From: Symsagittifera roscoffensis
Taxonomy: Eukaryota > Xenacoelomorpha > Acoela > Convolutidae
Length of the DNA: 60,000 nucleotides
Direction of reading: 5' to 3'
Assembly (NCBI RefSeq): GCF_963678635.1
Contig: NC_087068.1
Coordinates: forward strand, 12,346,027 to 12,406,026
The position numbers were made by a program, and so were the translations under genes. Shown one piece after another: positions 44,805 to 56,559 of the stretch (position 1 is the stretch's first letter; each line of letters starts with the position of its first letter). Below the pieces are notes generated by a model. It was not told the DNA's origin. It worked only from the letters and a program-made list of their open reading frames with translations, and searched no databases.

Positions 44805-45175
44805 TGCACAGATAGTTTGATCTTGTGAGTAAAAAAAGATATCAAAAATACACTACTCAAATTAAAAAAACAAGAACTAAAAACTGAACAAATTGTTTCA
44901 CAAGACATCAAGAAAATGTACACAAACGTTCCCGTATCGGAAGCAATTGAGATTGTCTTACGTGAATATTATAAAACTGATTACGCACCAGATATTGAGC
45001 ATTCAACACTTAAAAAGCAGCTTAAGTTAGCCGTGACAAATGTTTATTTCAAAAGCAATACAACATCGCAAGGTCAGAAGGATGGGTTAGCCATGAATGC
45101 AACCCTGGCAGTAATTTTGACTAATATTTGGATGCATTCCATTAAAAAAAAATATTTCAAAACATTTATCTAAAA
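44805..45175 (+). pseudogene. Penelope-like RT fragment, inverted copy
   Basis: Inverted repeat of parts of 43911-44541. The segment 44805-44880 matches the finger region, then joins directly to the palm region (from QIVSQDIKKMYTNVP on), skipping about 220 bp. The shared palm frame (44916-45173) is identical in protein sequence to the minus-strand copy for about 75 residues. It ends in a poly-lysine-like run and a stop. Confidence 0.75.
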
Positions 45176-46059
45176 ATTTTGGGACCATTGTCTGGAGTTT
45201 TTAAAAACAGTTTTATCTGAGATGTCTACAAACAATAAGCCATGAAAGCGAAAGCAACGAACAGTGGATAGAGAAATATTATTGAAACATAGGAAATAAA
45301 AACAATTATCAACGCAGTAAGTTGGTACAATGATAAATTATCACGCTCTTTGGAAGAGTTCCCGCATAACTAAAAATGGATAGCCATTTTATTTTCATTC
45401 TTTTCGTAGTTGGAGGTTTGGATTGTATATCAACAAAATTCTTCATTTTTAAACGCGCGCTCACATTTTGCTCTGTGCTCTTAATTTTACTTGTTAAAAC
45501 TTTATCTGAGCTTCAACTCTTACAACAAATGCTTTCGTCCAATGAATTTTTTTAGAATGTGATTGGTGCGGTCAAAATAAGAGATCACTGGTTTAGCAAT
45601 TTTGACAAAAAAGGTTAGTTTGTGTTTATTTTTGCTTTATCCAGAGATTATTTTTTCTTGTGTTTGTGATTATGGTTGAGGTTTTTGGTTCATGTCTTTG
45701 TGATTCTGCAGATTTTTTGTTTAAGAAATAATATGATTACATTCGAGTTAAAATTAAACCATTTTTGTGATATACAAGTGCTTAAATAGTTTATACAGTT
45801 TCCCTCATTCATGAAGCTTCCAAACATAGTTTACCGTTAAATTCGAAATTCTCATGTATTGAATCTTAGTGCATGCAAATTCGAGCTGCGAGAAATAAAT
45901 TCTATGCTTCACTTAAATACATCAGTTTTGCTAGCGACAAAACAATAATTCACTCGGTTTTTTATCAGACTACACAAAACAGCATTTAGGTTCATTACGA
46001 TTGAAATTTCACATTTTGATATTTTGGAATAAAAATTCAAAATGTTATCTTTTGCGACA

Positions 46060-46440
46060 AAAGTCAAATTGGGATCATTTGGTAAAAAATATTGCACGTT
46101 GAATTTTTATGTATAATAAGTTCACAAGGTAAATAAATGGATCACTAGAGATATATGGAGATCTATACTTTTAAGATTTCACATCGGGATTATTGATATA
46201 AAATTTTACTTGGGTATCATTTGATGAAAAAATTCGCATTGGGATCATTCAGTACGAAACTTCAAATTGGGATTTGTTGTTATATTATTTCATATTGGGG
46301 TCAATTTGTATATATAGTGATCATAAGATATACACAGTGATCATTAGGTTTACATAGGGATAATTAATGAATATAGCTATAATTAGATTTTTATTGGGAT
46401 TATTTAAGTTAAAATTTCACACTGGAATTATTGTTCATAA
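46060..46440 (+). repeat. Degenerate repeat of attgggatcatt
   Basis: About ten variants of aaattgggatcattt occur at irregular 15-80 bp spacing (for example 46066, 46180, 46210, 46233, 46264, 46294 and 46392). It is probably a decayed minisatellite. Confidence 0.4.
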
Positions 46441-46586
46441 AATGTCGCTCTGAGAATAGAATATACGGTGAACGTTATACATGGTAATCATTTGGTATCA
46501 TAATTGATATTTATATAATCGATGTAAAAAGATAGTAAATAGGAATTTCCAGGTATGGTGAATTCCCATAGGTTCCAATATTCACA

Positions 46587-46703
46587 GGTTCCAAAATAAA
46601 AAATCAGCCGCATAAGTTCCAAAAATCCCAGACTCGGCTAATTTAGTATCTGACCAATTGAAAACATTTGGAACTTATGCGACTGCTTTTTTATTTTGGA
46701 ACC
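46587..46703. repeat. Imperfect inverted repeat, about 35-bp arms
   Basis: ggttccaaaataaaaaatca (continuing to cataagttcca, 46621) pairs with tggaacttatgcgactg...attttggaacc (46669-46703). A further partial copy of the right arm follows at 46711-46737. It could be a small foldback or MITE relic. Confidence 0.6.
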
Positions 46704-47117
46704 TATGGTACTGATTTTTTTTATTTTGGAACCTATGAACACGCACCCCAGGTATTAGGATAGATTATATGTTTCAGAGTTCAAGATTGTAAAAGTTTCA
46801 AAAAATTCTCGGCGCCCGATTTTGCCGATAAAGCATTTTAAAGATATTTTAGACCAAAGATCCTATATTTTAAGGTAGTAAATGTTCCCCCAAGCATTAG
46901 GACAGGTTAAAGATTTCAGATTTTTGGATCGTATATTTCAGATGGTAAATCTCAAATTTTTTAACCATTAGAAAAATTTCAAAACTTTCTAGATAGCTCA
47001 AGAACTTTTGGCAATGTTTTCTCGCTTCTAATCTATTTGAAAAAAATCAGTGGTATATTAAGCGGAGACTCAAAGCGACAAGAATTGACTGATTTTGGGT
47101 TGCTTTTTTCAGAGAGC

Positions 47118-50100
47118 ATGACAGTTCTGAACGAGCTGACACTTTTTATTGATAATAACGTGCATTTGGTCAAATATCCTCCAATAGTTGGCTCGATTCT
47201 TTTTACATGTGTGCTCGGCTACAGATACAGGCATCTGGCGAAGCAGTTGTCGTCAACAGATGAAATATGGTCATGTATGAAGCAGTTCGAGAAGGAGGTG
47301 AAATTCAGAGCAATTGTTGTCAAAAGGGGTGTGCGATTATGCGGTGCACAATGTTGACATTTTAGTTTTTATAGACGTTTTTTTTCTATTGATGCGTCGA
47401 AAATTTTGCTGCCATAATTAACACACTAAAAGTTTTTATACTTTATTCCATTTTTTAAATGTCATTGAACTGATTTTTCATAGTTTGACTTCTGGTTTAT
47501 TTTTAAGTTAAATCCAAATTAATATGCTTCCAGAAAAGCAAGCTAGGCTCTTAAATTGAGATAGTGCAAATGACGCTAAAAAGTTTGGAAAGCGGATGTT
47601 AAAATTAAGATTTTCTAGCGGAATCAAAAAACTAACCATTGACCCTATTTTCTCTGATTGGGCTATTTTCATGAGAAAAGTGTCAATCATTAAATATTCT
47701 TGAAATTGAACGAGCTTTAACGCGATGTATTTGTTTACTCAGAATTCGATAGTTTGTTTAATTTGTTTTTAGTTTTCTTGGTTTTTATACAAGAAACTTT
47801 TCCAAGCTGCTGCTGGCTATGTTCTCATTTTTGAATCAGTTGATTTGAACCAAGGTTTTTTTCTTCTGGAATGGAATGAAAATTATTTATACCAATTCAC
47901 GTAATTTCTTAACTCGAAACTCAAACAAAGGTGTGACATGGATTTAAAATTGAAGTTTATACATCAAAAAATTAGTGTGAGTCTGTGTTTGTCAGACAAA
48001 TTTGATCAAATTTGATTTTTCTATGTTTGACATGATTTCTTTTTAAATTAAGTTCATTTTTTGGTCAAAAACGGCAAACTCCACTAACGAACAGAAAAAC
48101 TGTAAAGGTCATGTGTGTCTGTTGAATTCAAAAATGAATTCAAATTTTTCCGAATTCACAGTATAATATCAAAATTACCTCTGAGTTTTCTCAACACAAC
48201 ACATGAATTAAAGAAAATTCAATCATACACAATTCTTCCGCTTTTCTGGTTGACAACTTGTTTAACAGAATCACTTGATATAAAATTTCTAAGCGTCTCC
48301 GGCACATGAGTATGGAGGTAACGAATACGCCTGGGACAGCAAAGGTCCTGGGTTCAAACATGAGCAGGACCTGTTTTTTTTTTCAAACTGGAAATATTCC
48401 GTTTCAAAATTGTCGGCTTATGATTTGTTTGCTTATGTCTTGTCGGCTTAGTTGCCACATCTTTAATTTTTTTTGCTGCATGCAGCTTTCATTGTAGTTG
48501 CTTTTACGTTTATGTTTTCTTTTACTCCTGTTATTTGTAATTAATTCTACTTCCCTTGACTTCGTATATTTTGTTTTCGCTTAAAAACTTTTTTTTGTGC
48601 GTATACTTAATCGGCTTACTAACCTAATTTTGGGTCATTCGAGAAAACCATAGTTTGCATGCCTCGTTTGTCTGATTTTGTCAGCTTAGGATCACATCAC
48701 GAAGTTTGTGCTGTTACCAAGTTTCATTGTAGATGCGAGTGTTTTTGTTTTACTGCTGGAATTTGTCACTTTATTAAATCTGGCTTGGTAAATATTTATA
48801 TTGTTTCGGCCCATGATTTATAGATTTAGGACCTAATTTTGCATCGTTTGAAGCGAAACACAGTGTTTACGCCCCTTTCCGGAAACAAGCGGGTAAAAAT
48901 CTTAAAATATAAGAACTTAATAGCTCATGGCAGCAATTTCATGACATAAATATTTCATGGCAATAATTTTGTTATCGGCTTGACAGGAGTTTACTATCCC
49001 AGTTTTGTTAATTTTGTCGGATTATGATTATTTGTCGCTCGCTTAATTTTTCACCTTAGTACTTATTTCCTACGGTGTTTTCACATTGTTGTGCTATTAT
49101 TTTTTTTTTTCAAATTGTACAGAATTTGTGACAAAAATATTGAGTTTTTTTTTGTAATTATGGTTTTCGAAATGTTTAATTTTTTTCGACTTAGTGGCTT
49201 TGGTTTTTATTTTTGTATAACAGCTTGCAAGGCTACGCTTGTGTCTTACCTCAAGTAGTGCGGAGCTAGGCTTAGCCTCTGGGTCAAAAGTTTACAATCA
49301 TTTGAATTCTCGAAATGCAAAGAGCTTAAAACCATATTTTTCTGTTAAAATGCTTAAAAAAATCAGTCTTTTTTGTCGCTTTGAAATCATTGGAACTGTT
49401 ACAATTGTCTCTTGGCGATGCTTTATTTATCGCAATGATGGGAATGTTTCGTGTTTTTTTTTGCACCAGATCCGCTGATCCTGTAAAAATCAGTTTTTTT
49501 TATTGGAGTCTTAATTTTTTCTCAGATCATTTCTCGTCAAGGTGTTTTTGCTTACTGATTTTTGAGGGTTTTACTTGAGGTAATTTTCACATAACAATTT
49601 TTATAACTAAGTTTTCTTGAATTCGTTTTTTTTGCGAGGAATCGTAACAGTCGATGTCATTACCGAACTTCAGCTTTCGAGAACTCGTGGTTCGCCTTTC
49701 CTGAATATGAATTGCGTTATCAGAATGCTGTATCCTATTTTGTATCATCGCACATTCCTTAAAAGGAGGCAAAACCGGTTCTCAGTTGTTCATCTGCCTC
49801 TTGCTATGTCTTGGAGGAAGAGAACCGATATGTCGAAGTCAATAATTTTTCATTAATTTCAACGCCATTAAATTAAAAACCACGATAGGTCGTATATCTA
49901 AAACCCGCTTTTTCAGATACTTTGAAGTTGAATTATTTGGTGTTGATATTGCATCGAAGAAAAGCAACACCTTCATTGACAGTGTGATCCAATCCAATCA
50001 GAAAGTTTTATTCACACCTCAGGGTATCATAAATGACTCCATGTTGAAGGCAAACGTCCTATATCGGCCCAAGTTTTGGTATCCATTTCGCCGAGATCTG

Positions 50101-50307
50101 AGCACCGAGCTTGTTAAACGTGGATTAGCCCGTACAGCTTTCTGCCCTTCAGTTCAATTTACTAATACAATTTATACCTCTTCTGCCTTGGATAGTTTGA
50201 AGCGACTGCAGAGTTTCGAACGCGAAGCCGAAAGAAAACGGGTTGGAATCTGGGAGGGAAAAAAAAGTTTGCGCAGCCAATTTAAACGACTTTTCAGGTT
50301 AGTTTAA
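47118..50307 (+). CDS. C3orf33-like protein, three exons (SNase-like OB fold, one membrane helix)
   Basis: Exon 1 starts at ATG 47118, six bases after a tgcttttttcag acceptor, and runs to about 47335. It gives a membrane-helix-like YPPIVGSILFTCVLGYRY and then SSTDEI and VKRGVRLCG. Exon 2 is about 49639-49837. Exon 3 starts at 49917 after ctttttcag; the joined codon keeps frame (YFEVELFGVDIASKK). Exon 3 continues through YRPKFWYPF, LSTELVKRGLA and FEREAERKRVGIWEG, the ending typical of staphylococcal-nuclease-like folds, to a stop at 50305. The order (helix, OB-fold strands, basic GIW tail) fits the animal C3orf33 family, a poorly characterised protein. The donor at 49838 and the 2.3-kb first intron are weakly supported. 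A frame-ending alternative is splicing at 50297. Confidence 0.55.
48300..48378 (+). repeat. tRNA-derived relic with T-run terminator
   Basis: tatggaggtaacgaatacgcc resembles an A box region and gggttcaaac a B box. A run of ten T follows. It shares ggaggtaa-g-at--gcct with the relic at 57505. It does not fold into a full cloverleaf, so it is a SINE or tRNA-pseudogene relic inside the first intron of the C3orf33-like gene. Confidence 0.45.
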
Positions 50308-50588
50308 TTTTATTACGTTCGACTGTTAATCGCTTTATGCTATTTTTTCCATGCTTGATATTTTATATAGTTGAAATGAACTAACGATCGTATCAATGTA
50401 GAGGAAGATTTAGAGTATTGAGAGCTATTTGGTGTAGCCATCTTTACAACCAAAGATTAGGGCTGACGGAACACTGGGCGATTTTTTTAAGTTTTGACAG
50501 GTTGGCAATTAGACTTCCAGGCTGAGCTCATTTGCTGGGTTAATTGCAAAATTTAGTGCCAGTGATTTTTTTCAGTGGTGCTAGCGAC
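50308..50588 (+). other. Intercistronic region with acceptor before BolA2
   Basis: 268 bp separate the upstream stop from the acceptor gtgatttttttcag (AG at 50574-50575). The BolA2 ATG follows after 13 bases. No promoter element is obvious. Confidence 0.5.
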
Positions 50589-50858
50589 ATGGGCGAAGAA
50601 ATCACAGTCGCGTCTTTGGAGAAGAAACTTCTCTCAGATAATGAACTAGGAGCATCACATGTTGAGCTGACAGACACTTCAGGAGGGTGTGGAGCCAGTT
50701 TTATGGCTCTGGTTGTCTCCGAGAAGTTCCAGGGACTCAAGCTACTCCAGAGACATCGCCTTGTCAATCAGGCGTTGGCTGAAGAATTGAAGATTATACA
50801 CGCTTTCCAAATGAAAACAGTTACTAAAGAGGAGTTCGAGAAACTGAAGTCCGGGTAA
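50589..50858 (+). CDS. BOLA2: BolA2-like protein
   Basis: A single exon of 89 residues covering the whole BolA fold. Motifs are HVELTDTSGGCGASFMALVV with the conserved cysteine, SEKFQGLKLLQRHRLVNQAL with the invariant RHRLVN, and IHAFQMKTVT with the conserved C-terminal histidine. BolA2 proteins pair with monothiol glutaredoxins through this Cys and His to hold a bridging Fe-S cluster in the cytosol and nucleus. The size equals that of known BolA2 proteins. ATG 50589 was chosen because it follows the acceptor at 50575. The open frame upstream (from 50544) crosses that acceptor and has no homology. Confidence 0.9.
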   Translation: MGEEITVASLEKKLLSDNELGASHVELTDTSGGCGASFMALVVSEKFQGLKLLQRHRLVNQALAEELKIIHAFQMKTVTKEEFEKLKSG

Positions 50859-50916
50859 ACTTTGGTTCGTTTCCGACATAATCGGACTTTTAGTTTTGAA
50901 AACTGATATTGAACAG

Positions 50917-51009
50917 ACTGATAATTGTGTAATTAACTGGCAAAACTTTGTTTTCTATCGACTTGATAATTGTGCAATTAACTGGCAAAACTTTGTTTTC
51001 TATCGACTG
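50917..51009 (+). repeat. 45-bp tandem duplication downstream of BolA2
   Basis: gataattgtgtaattaactg and its following ggcaaaactttgttttctatcgact occur twice with a 45-bp period (starts 50920 and 50965) and few differences. Confidence 0.85.
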
Positions 51010-52534
51010 AAGCTTTGAGTTTTACTTCCCATTCCAAAACAGCCGGTTCGAAACTAATGTAATTTAAAAAGAAATTTTTTGTCAACTGGAAATATATATT
51101 GTAGACTGTTTTGGGGCGAGAAGTATATAAAGTTGTCTTGAGTTTTGAGTCTGAAATTGTTGATTTTGTGTCGTTGTCAAACAAACTGAGTTTCGAGTAA
51201 TTACTCGAAAACACGGTGTGTGCGAGTGCACTGGTTAAGGTAAGTGGTTTATAAAATAGCTTCGCCGACTACATCAAGAGGAAGAAATAAGAGATTTATT
51301 CATCAGTGGTCGAAGACATATCGCAATAAGATGAACGAATCTATTGAGTTTGATATTGAGCCTAGATACATAATGATTTACTGGAAAAACGAAATGTAAA
51401 TTTTTGTTACCAGTAACAGCTGAAAAATTGAAACAGTTTGAACCCAACAGCATTTCGGAGCTCAAGAATTGTTACTATCCTGATGTTTTGTCTCCTAGGG
51501 AAGCGATGAGAAGAATGAAAAAGACGTCAAATCACGAACTGTTACCTTGTCCGTCTATGACGGAAAACGGGATAATTATCATGTGAGATATAACATTAAG
51601 CTGAAGTCATTAAAGAATTGGCGCGGATGACAAAACATATATATATACAGGAACAGGGCTCGGACCGCATTTTTGGGACTAGCAACCGGGCCGGGCCTGA
51701 TTTTCAAAAAAGTTAACACCTTTCACACTTCTGTTAACATTTTCTCAAAAAGTTTTGACCTTTTTTCTAGGTCTGCCAAATTGATTTTCTGAGATCTCCC
51801 AAATCACTGTAATGATCTCTGTTCACCAAAATTCCTGCGCCGTCAAGAAGACCCTTTCGGTAGGCAGGGCGTCGAATATCTGAGGAAGGGAGCGGGGCGT
51901 CCGCCGTCTTAAATCCGCTTTGTGTTGATAAAAGCATCGGAAATGAATTGAATATAATTTGTCGGGCAATAATGGGCGATTTATACGGTAAACGATCATA
52001 ATTGAAGAAGCTTATAAGTCCATTCGATAGTACGTGTAGAATACGCATATATGACGGCGGTTTTTTAAATAAGTTACTGAAAAACAAAAAAAGTCAGCAA
52101 CATTTTTGTATTTTTTTTTTTCATTTTTTTTGAAGATTGTTTTTCGTTTTCAAGTTTTTTTTGTGTTCAAGAAGGCACTAAAAGAAGGTTCAAAAACTAA
52201 TATTCCGGGAGTACGACTATGTGTTAACGTCTTATAGCGGATTGTAGGCCTTTTCGCTAGCTTTATTCGCTCGAAAATAGACCGCAAGTCAAAAATTTAA
52301 AACCGGTTGTTCTCTACTCAGCTGAGATTTTTCCCGACAATTATTATTCCGAAGATCTGCGCAGCGACAACACCTCCTCCGACAATTTTTTGTGGTCCCT
52401 GATTTTGCTTGATAAATGAAAACGTTTTAAAGAAGCTGAAAAACACTCGAATATTAAGTTCCTCCCCACTGCAGTGGTCGGAACAAAAATATATTCCACA
52501 TTCTTTGAAAAGCATGAGCTATATCGGGGGCGTT

Positions 52535-52890
52535 CAACAGTGCCGACGTACAACAGTGCCGAAAAAGGCGGGAAAGTTTCAGAATAATTTACACGCATTT
52601 TCTGAAGAGCGGGAAATTGCTGACGCTAATTATCAAAGAAAATCACTCCAATTTTGGCGCCAATATGTCTGCAACTGCAAATTAAACAATTATTTTGGCG
52701 CCAAAACGTCTAAATTGTAAATTTTCTTGCTCAAAATCGTAAAGTTTTACTTAAGACTGTAAACGATCGCTGTTTAATTATTGATTGCCGCACTGTATTT
52801 GTTAAAACTTCAAATTTTCGGCACTGTTGAACAAAGTTTTCATTTTCGGCACTGTTGAACAAAGTTTTCATTTTCGGCACTGTTGTACTT
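52535..52890. repeat. Inverted set of caacagtgccga motifs
   Basis: gttcaacagtgccgac and gtacaacagtgccgaaaa (52535-52566) face ttttcggcactgttgaac (twice, 28-bp period, from 52815 and 52843) and ttttcggcactgttgtac (from 52871). The spacer is about 250 bp. It is a possible foldback or MITE relic. Confidence 0.5.
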
Positions 52891-52959
52891 TGGCATTGTT
52901 GTACTGCTCCGCTAAATCGGCTTCAATAAAGTGTACTGTTTGCTGACTTGTAAATATCG

Positions 52960-53105
52960 GCTTACTACCTTATTAGCCAGTAGAAGGTAGTAAACCGATA
53001 TAGCAGCTACCCGAAAACGCGCAGACTAGTTCAGTAAACCGAAAACAGAAGTACCTGATCAGTAAACTGAAATTTGTGAAAAAGCTGTGCAGTAAACCGA
53101 AAAGG
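52960..53105. repeat. Hairpin and agtaaaccgaaa repeats
   Basis: atcggcttactacct faces aggtagtaaaccgat across 14 bases. Then cagtaaac(c/t)gaaa recurs three times at about 30-bp spacing. Confidence 0.45.
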
Positions 53106-53877
53106 TAGCCATCAAAGTAATAAAGTTTTCAAAGTAGAGTAATTGATTAATTGACTTCTAAGCTTACCAGGAATTATACGCAACATCATTGTAAATTAAT
53201 TTATACAGCTAAGGAATTTAAATATTGCAATCAATTTGTGAAAAGTCTTTCAATTGGATACCTTGGTATGTTTATTTTAAACTCAATTAGGAGTTATATA
53301 ACGCAACCGGTTACGTAATGTTTAAGTTATATTCGCTTAACTGTTTGATAAATCGATTTACTGATATGGTAATTTACTGATACCTCGATTTACTGCATTT
53401 ACACCATATTATAATATGTAGCTATAATAGCCATGGTCTTCGCCTCGTTTTGTTGGATCATGTTTTCTTTTGTGTGTAGATTATAGTATAGGTTTATGAT
53501 GTAATTTAGTCCACTACAGAAAAAGGGTTTCAAAGGGCGAAGTTGAGGTGGTAATTTGATTCCACTAAAAATTGGTTGATTTCTTAGGTTCAAATTGCAT
53601 ATGAAATACCAAAAATCAAAGCAGTTTTTGGCGCATTATTAAAAGAGCACTAATGCTGGCTTGCTTTCTTCGTGGATTTGTTAATTTTACCGAAAAGTTA
53701 GGACTTCAAAAAAAAGTAGGCAAAAGTCATGAACTATAAATCGCGATATAAATAAGTCATAAATTTGAACAAGCTTATGAAGTTTTATAATAATTCAGAT
53801 TACAAATTAGAATCAAGTATTTGACTGAGATCTTCAGATATTTTTGCTGGACTTTGAGTAGAGCCATACCCTCTGCA

Positions 53878-54195
53878 ATGACCCTTGTAATTTTGACGAT
53901 GGCCGAGTATCTGCGTGTTTCTTTCCTTATAAGGCGTCAAGATTTAGAATACGTGAACAACTGTGCGTGCTGCGATTGTTGTTCATGTTTTCTGAATCGG
54001 GCACTGGGGTGCAGGGTGTCAAACCTAACTGTGCGGCTAGCCGAGAAACAACAGGAAGATCAAGATTTCAGCCGAATTGATCCCTTGCTTTTGAAAAGCA
54101 CTGATTTCAAAGAACCAACCAAAGCAAAAGATGCTGCAACACAAACGGAAGATGTGACTAATGATCCTTTAAAGTTGGATTCTCAAAGTCGGTGA
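53878..54195 (+). CDS. Hypothetical protein or last exon, 105 residues
   Basis: Open from ATG 53878, which follows gagatcttcag (AG at 53836), to TGA 54193. It has a hydrophobic N-terminus (MTLVILTMAEYLRVSFLI), a Cys-rich patch CACCDCCSCF and a polar tail with DAATQTED. Biased amino-acid use and the acceptor suggest coding sequence. I recognise no family. Confidence 0.35.
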   Translation: MTLVILTMAEYLRVSFLIRRQDLEYVNNCACCDCCSCFLNRALGCRVSNLTVRLAEKQQEDQDFSRIDPLLLKSTDFKEPTKAKDAATQTEDVTNDPLKLDSQSR

Positions 54196-55306
54196 AAGAA
54201 TTTAAGCTCTCAACTTCATAAGAGCGAATAAACGAACCAAGTTTAGCTAAGATCAAGTTCTTAGCATAGGATTAAGTAGAGTATAGGAATTCGAACAGAA
54301 ATTAATTCGCCATATTTATTTAAAAGCACAAAATGTTCTGATCAAGTAAACGATTTTGAGATTTATTTCTAATTTTGATCTTAAGTTACTTTTTTCGAGG
54401 AAGAAGCGAGCTGTTATATTACAAGCATATGAATTCATTTCTTGTATGGAAGGGGTGAATTCGATTCTTCAGATAATTAATCTATGAGATAATGGCATGG
54501 AAAGCAGCGCTTGAATCGATTATACTAGGGACTCGATAAAAGTTGAAGCTATGATGAGGCAGTTGTCTGATTGTCGAATATTTGAAAGGCATCGCATCAT
54601 GCTTCAGTGGTCTAGTGACCATGTCTCCAACTTGGAAAGAGAGTTTTTGATCTCTCGGCGTGCACACTTGATTCTTCAAGGCTTATATTTTCAGGATTTT
54701 TTCCGAATTTTATTGCATTTAGAGCGTCTCACCGTTTTTTGTTTCTTTGAATTTTGTTTCTGTGAAACTTGAAAGTTTTTTTTTTCGCACATGGCTGGTC
54801 TGTTTAGTCGTGAAAAATTTGAAAAAAGAACAATTTGAGAAACGAATTTGAGTACGTATCTGTAAAGTACATGTCCATACAAAATTGCCGAAAAAATCAT
54901 ATCAAAGTCTAAAAAAAACAGTCCCCAACAAATCAGTCCAAACATCAGTCCGAAACACAGTGATAGAAGTGATAATTGTTCAAGAAATTGGTTGGAAACT
55001 TTCGCTCGGATTAAAACATTTTTAATTCTAACTAATCCGTTTGATAATAGGTAGTATAGGAGAGAATATAGAACTACCTAGATAACAGCAGCGTCCATTC
55101 ATTAAAGGCAATAATCCGCAAAATCTAAAAGTTAACTCATTTATAAATGAACTTTTTGCTTAATCCAGTCAAAAAACATACAGCTTGCTCAAGTTGTTTT
55201 ATTTGCAAACACTGGGCACCATCCAGTCGGAATACTAATTTCTAACTATCAATGGAAATTATACTTACAAACAAAAATTCTGAGTTAATTATTTTTAAAG
55301 GGTATC
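54196..55306. other. Host DNA without a supported gene
   Basis: A short plus-strand frame at 54551-54700 (RHRIMLQWSSDHVSNLERE) ends at ttttcag and could be exonic. I cannot support it further. Confidence 0.3.
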
Positions 55307-55450
55307 ATGCATATATTAAATATCGAACACTATCAGACAACTCTCTTTCGTGGCGCTAATAGTTGCAATGGACGTGTGCGTACAAAAGAGGACTTTGTTG
55401 AGATCGTTAAAGATCACTGCCACTTCCCCGATCCGCTGATAGCGAAAATC
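55307..55450 (+). CDS. Putative exon of an unrecognised gene
   Basis: An open stretch MHILNIEHYQTT... to VKDHCHFPDPLIAKI ends at a canonical donor gtaagt (55451). It begins shortly after the acceptor-like atttttaaag. Length and donor support an exon. I recognise no family. Confidence 0.4.
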
Positions 55451-55672
55451 GTAAGTTCAGGAAAACGCATTAAGTTTGTGCAGCAGCTTCGGATTTAACC
55501 CTGCGGCTGACTTCATTTGCTTCAGTTGTTCATTTACCAAATTACTCTGCTAACCAGCAAGCTGTAACTAGAGTTCCTCGCGAAAAAAGACCAAAGGAGG
55601 CAAGGCGAACTTCGCTGACTGGCTTCGAATTACCTCTGGCTCACAGACAATTTACGATGGGGAGCAGTCTAA

Positions 55673-56184
55673 GGGACGGCAGAAGCCCAGATTTGACATA
55701 GAGCATCGGCGTTTCCTTCAAATAGTAACGAAATGAACTTCCCCGCACCAAAAACGCTGTAGAAGGTTGGAACAGCAGTTTTTTGAAACTTGTCAACAGC
55801 AAGCACCTTTCTTGTTCAAAAATCATCGAGAAGTTCAAGGATGAACAAAATGCCGAGATTTTACTTGAAAAAATGTCAGCAGGACAAAAAGTAGCCATAC
55901 TAAAAAAATTAAATGGTCAATTGGTTTTTGTTGAGTTTTGGCATTTAATTTTTTTAGAATATGGCTACTTTTTGTCCTGCTGACCTTTTTTCATGTAAAA
56001 TCTCGGCATTTTGTTCACATTTCAACTTCCTGATGTTTTTTGAACAGAAAAGGTGCTTGCTGTTGACTAGTTTCACAAAACGGCTTTTCCAAACTTCTAG
56101 TGTTGTCTCTGAGGTGAAATTCATTTTAAACTATTTGAAGGCAACGCCAATGCTCTATGACATATCTGGGCTTCTGTCGTCCTT
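55673..56184. repeat. Inverted duplication, about 225-bp arms, 62-bp spacer
   Basis: The left arm 55673-55898 and right arm 55961-56184 are imperfect reverse complements, about 80% by eye. Both encode the same peptide when read in the arm's own direction: F-KLVNSKHL-CSK followed by EQNAEIL-EK-SAGQKVA. This suggests an exon or retrotransposon piece that was duplicated in inverted form. Confidence 0.75.
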
Positions 56185-56559
56185 TAGAAGTCAGCGGGGG
56201 AAACTGATTAGTGACACAGATGATTTGATCATATCAATGTAAGAATATCATTGGTTTTTTGAGGGTGTACTGTTATAATTTCAAATTACAACCCTAAGTT
56301 GATTTTGTTTTCAATTTATAACTTTATTCAAAGGATGGAGTTTTTCCAAGTTCAATCATTTTCCTTGGTTTTTCAAAATTGAGCTAGATTCGATTTGAAA
56401 CCGTCTAAATATTGGATACATACAAGATGTTAATTTTGCACTCCTCTCGCCCAACTCTTTAAGTTTGAGCTCGTTTGTTGTACCCTAGATATACCCGTTT
56501 CATATCCTAGATATTTACCCAAGTTTCTTTTTTTTTCGGAAAATTAGTAAGGTTTCTTT

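Larger units (their letters stand above)
45176..47112. other. AT-rich host intergenic DNA
   Basis: No supported gene. It holds a degenerate short repeat (46060-46440) and an imperfect inverted repeat (46587-46703). Elsewhere I see only low-complexity AT-rich sequence. Confidence 0.5.
51010..53877. other. Mostly non-coding host DNA with one possible exon pair
   Basis: 51319-51394 (WSKTYRNKMNESIEFDIEPR...) and 51414-51586 (EKLKQFEPNSISELKNCYY...) look coding. They are separated by a GT...AG of only 18 bases and a stop, so the structure is unclear. I recognise no family. The remainder holds short repeats described separately. Confidence 0.3.

Noticed and set aside
48115-48497. Two short plus-strand ORFs
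   Set aside because: They overlap the tRNA-like relic and its T-run; no start context or homology.
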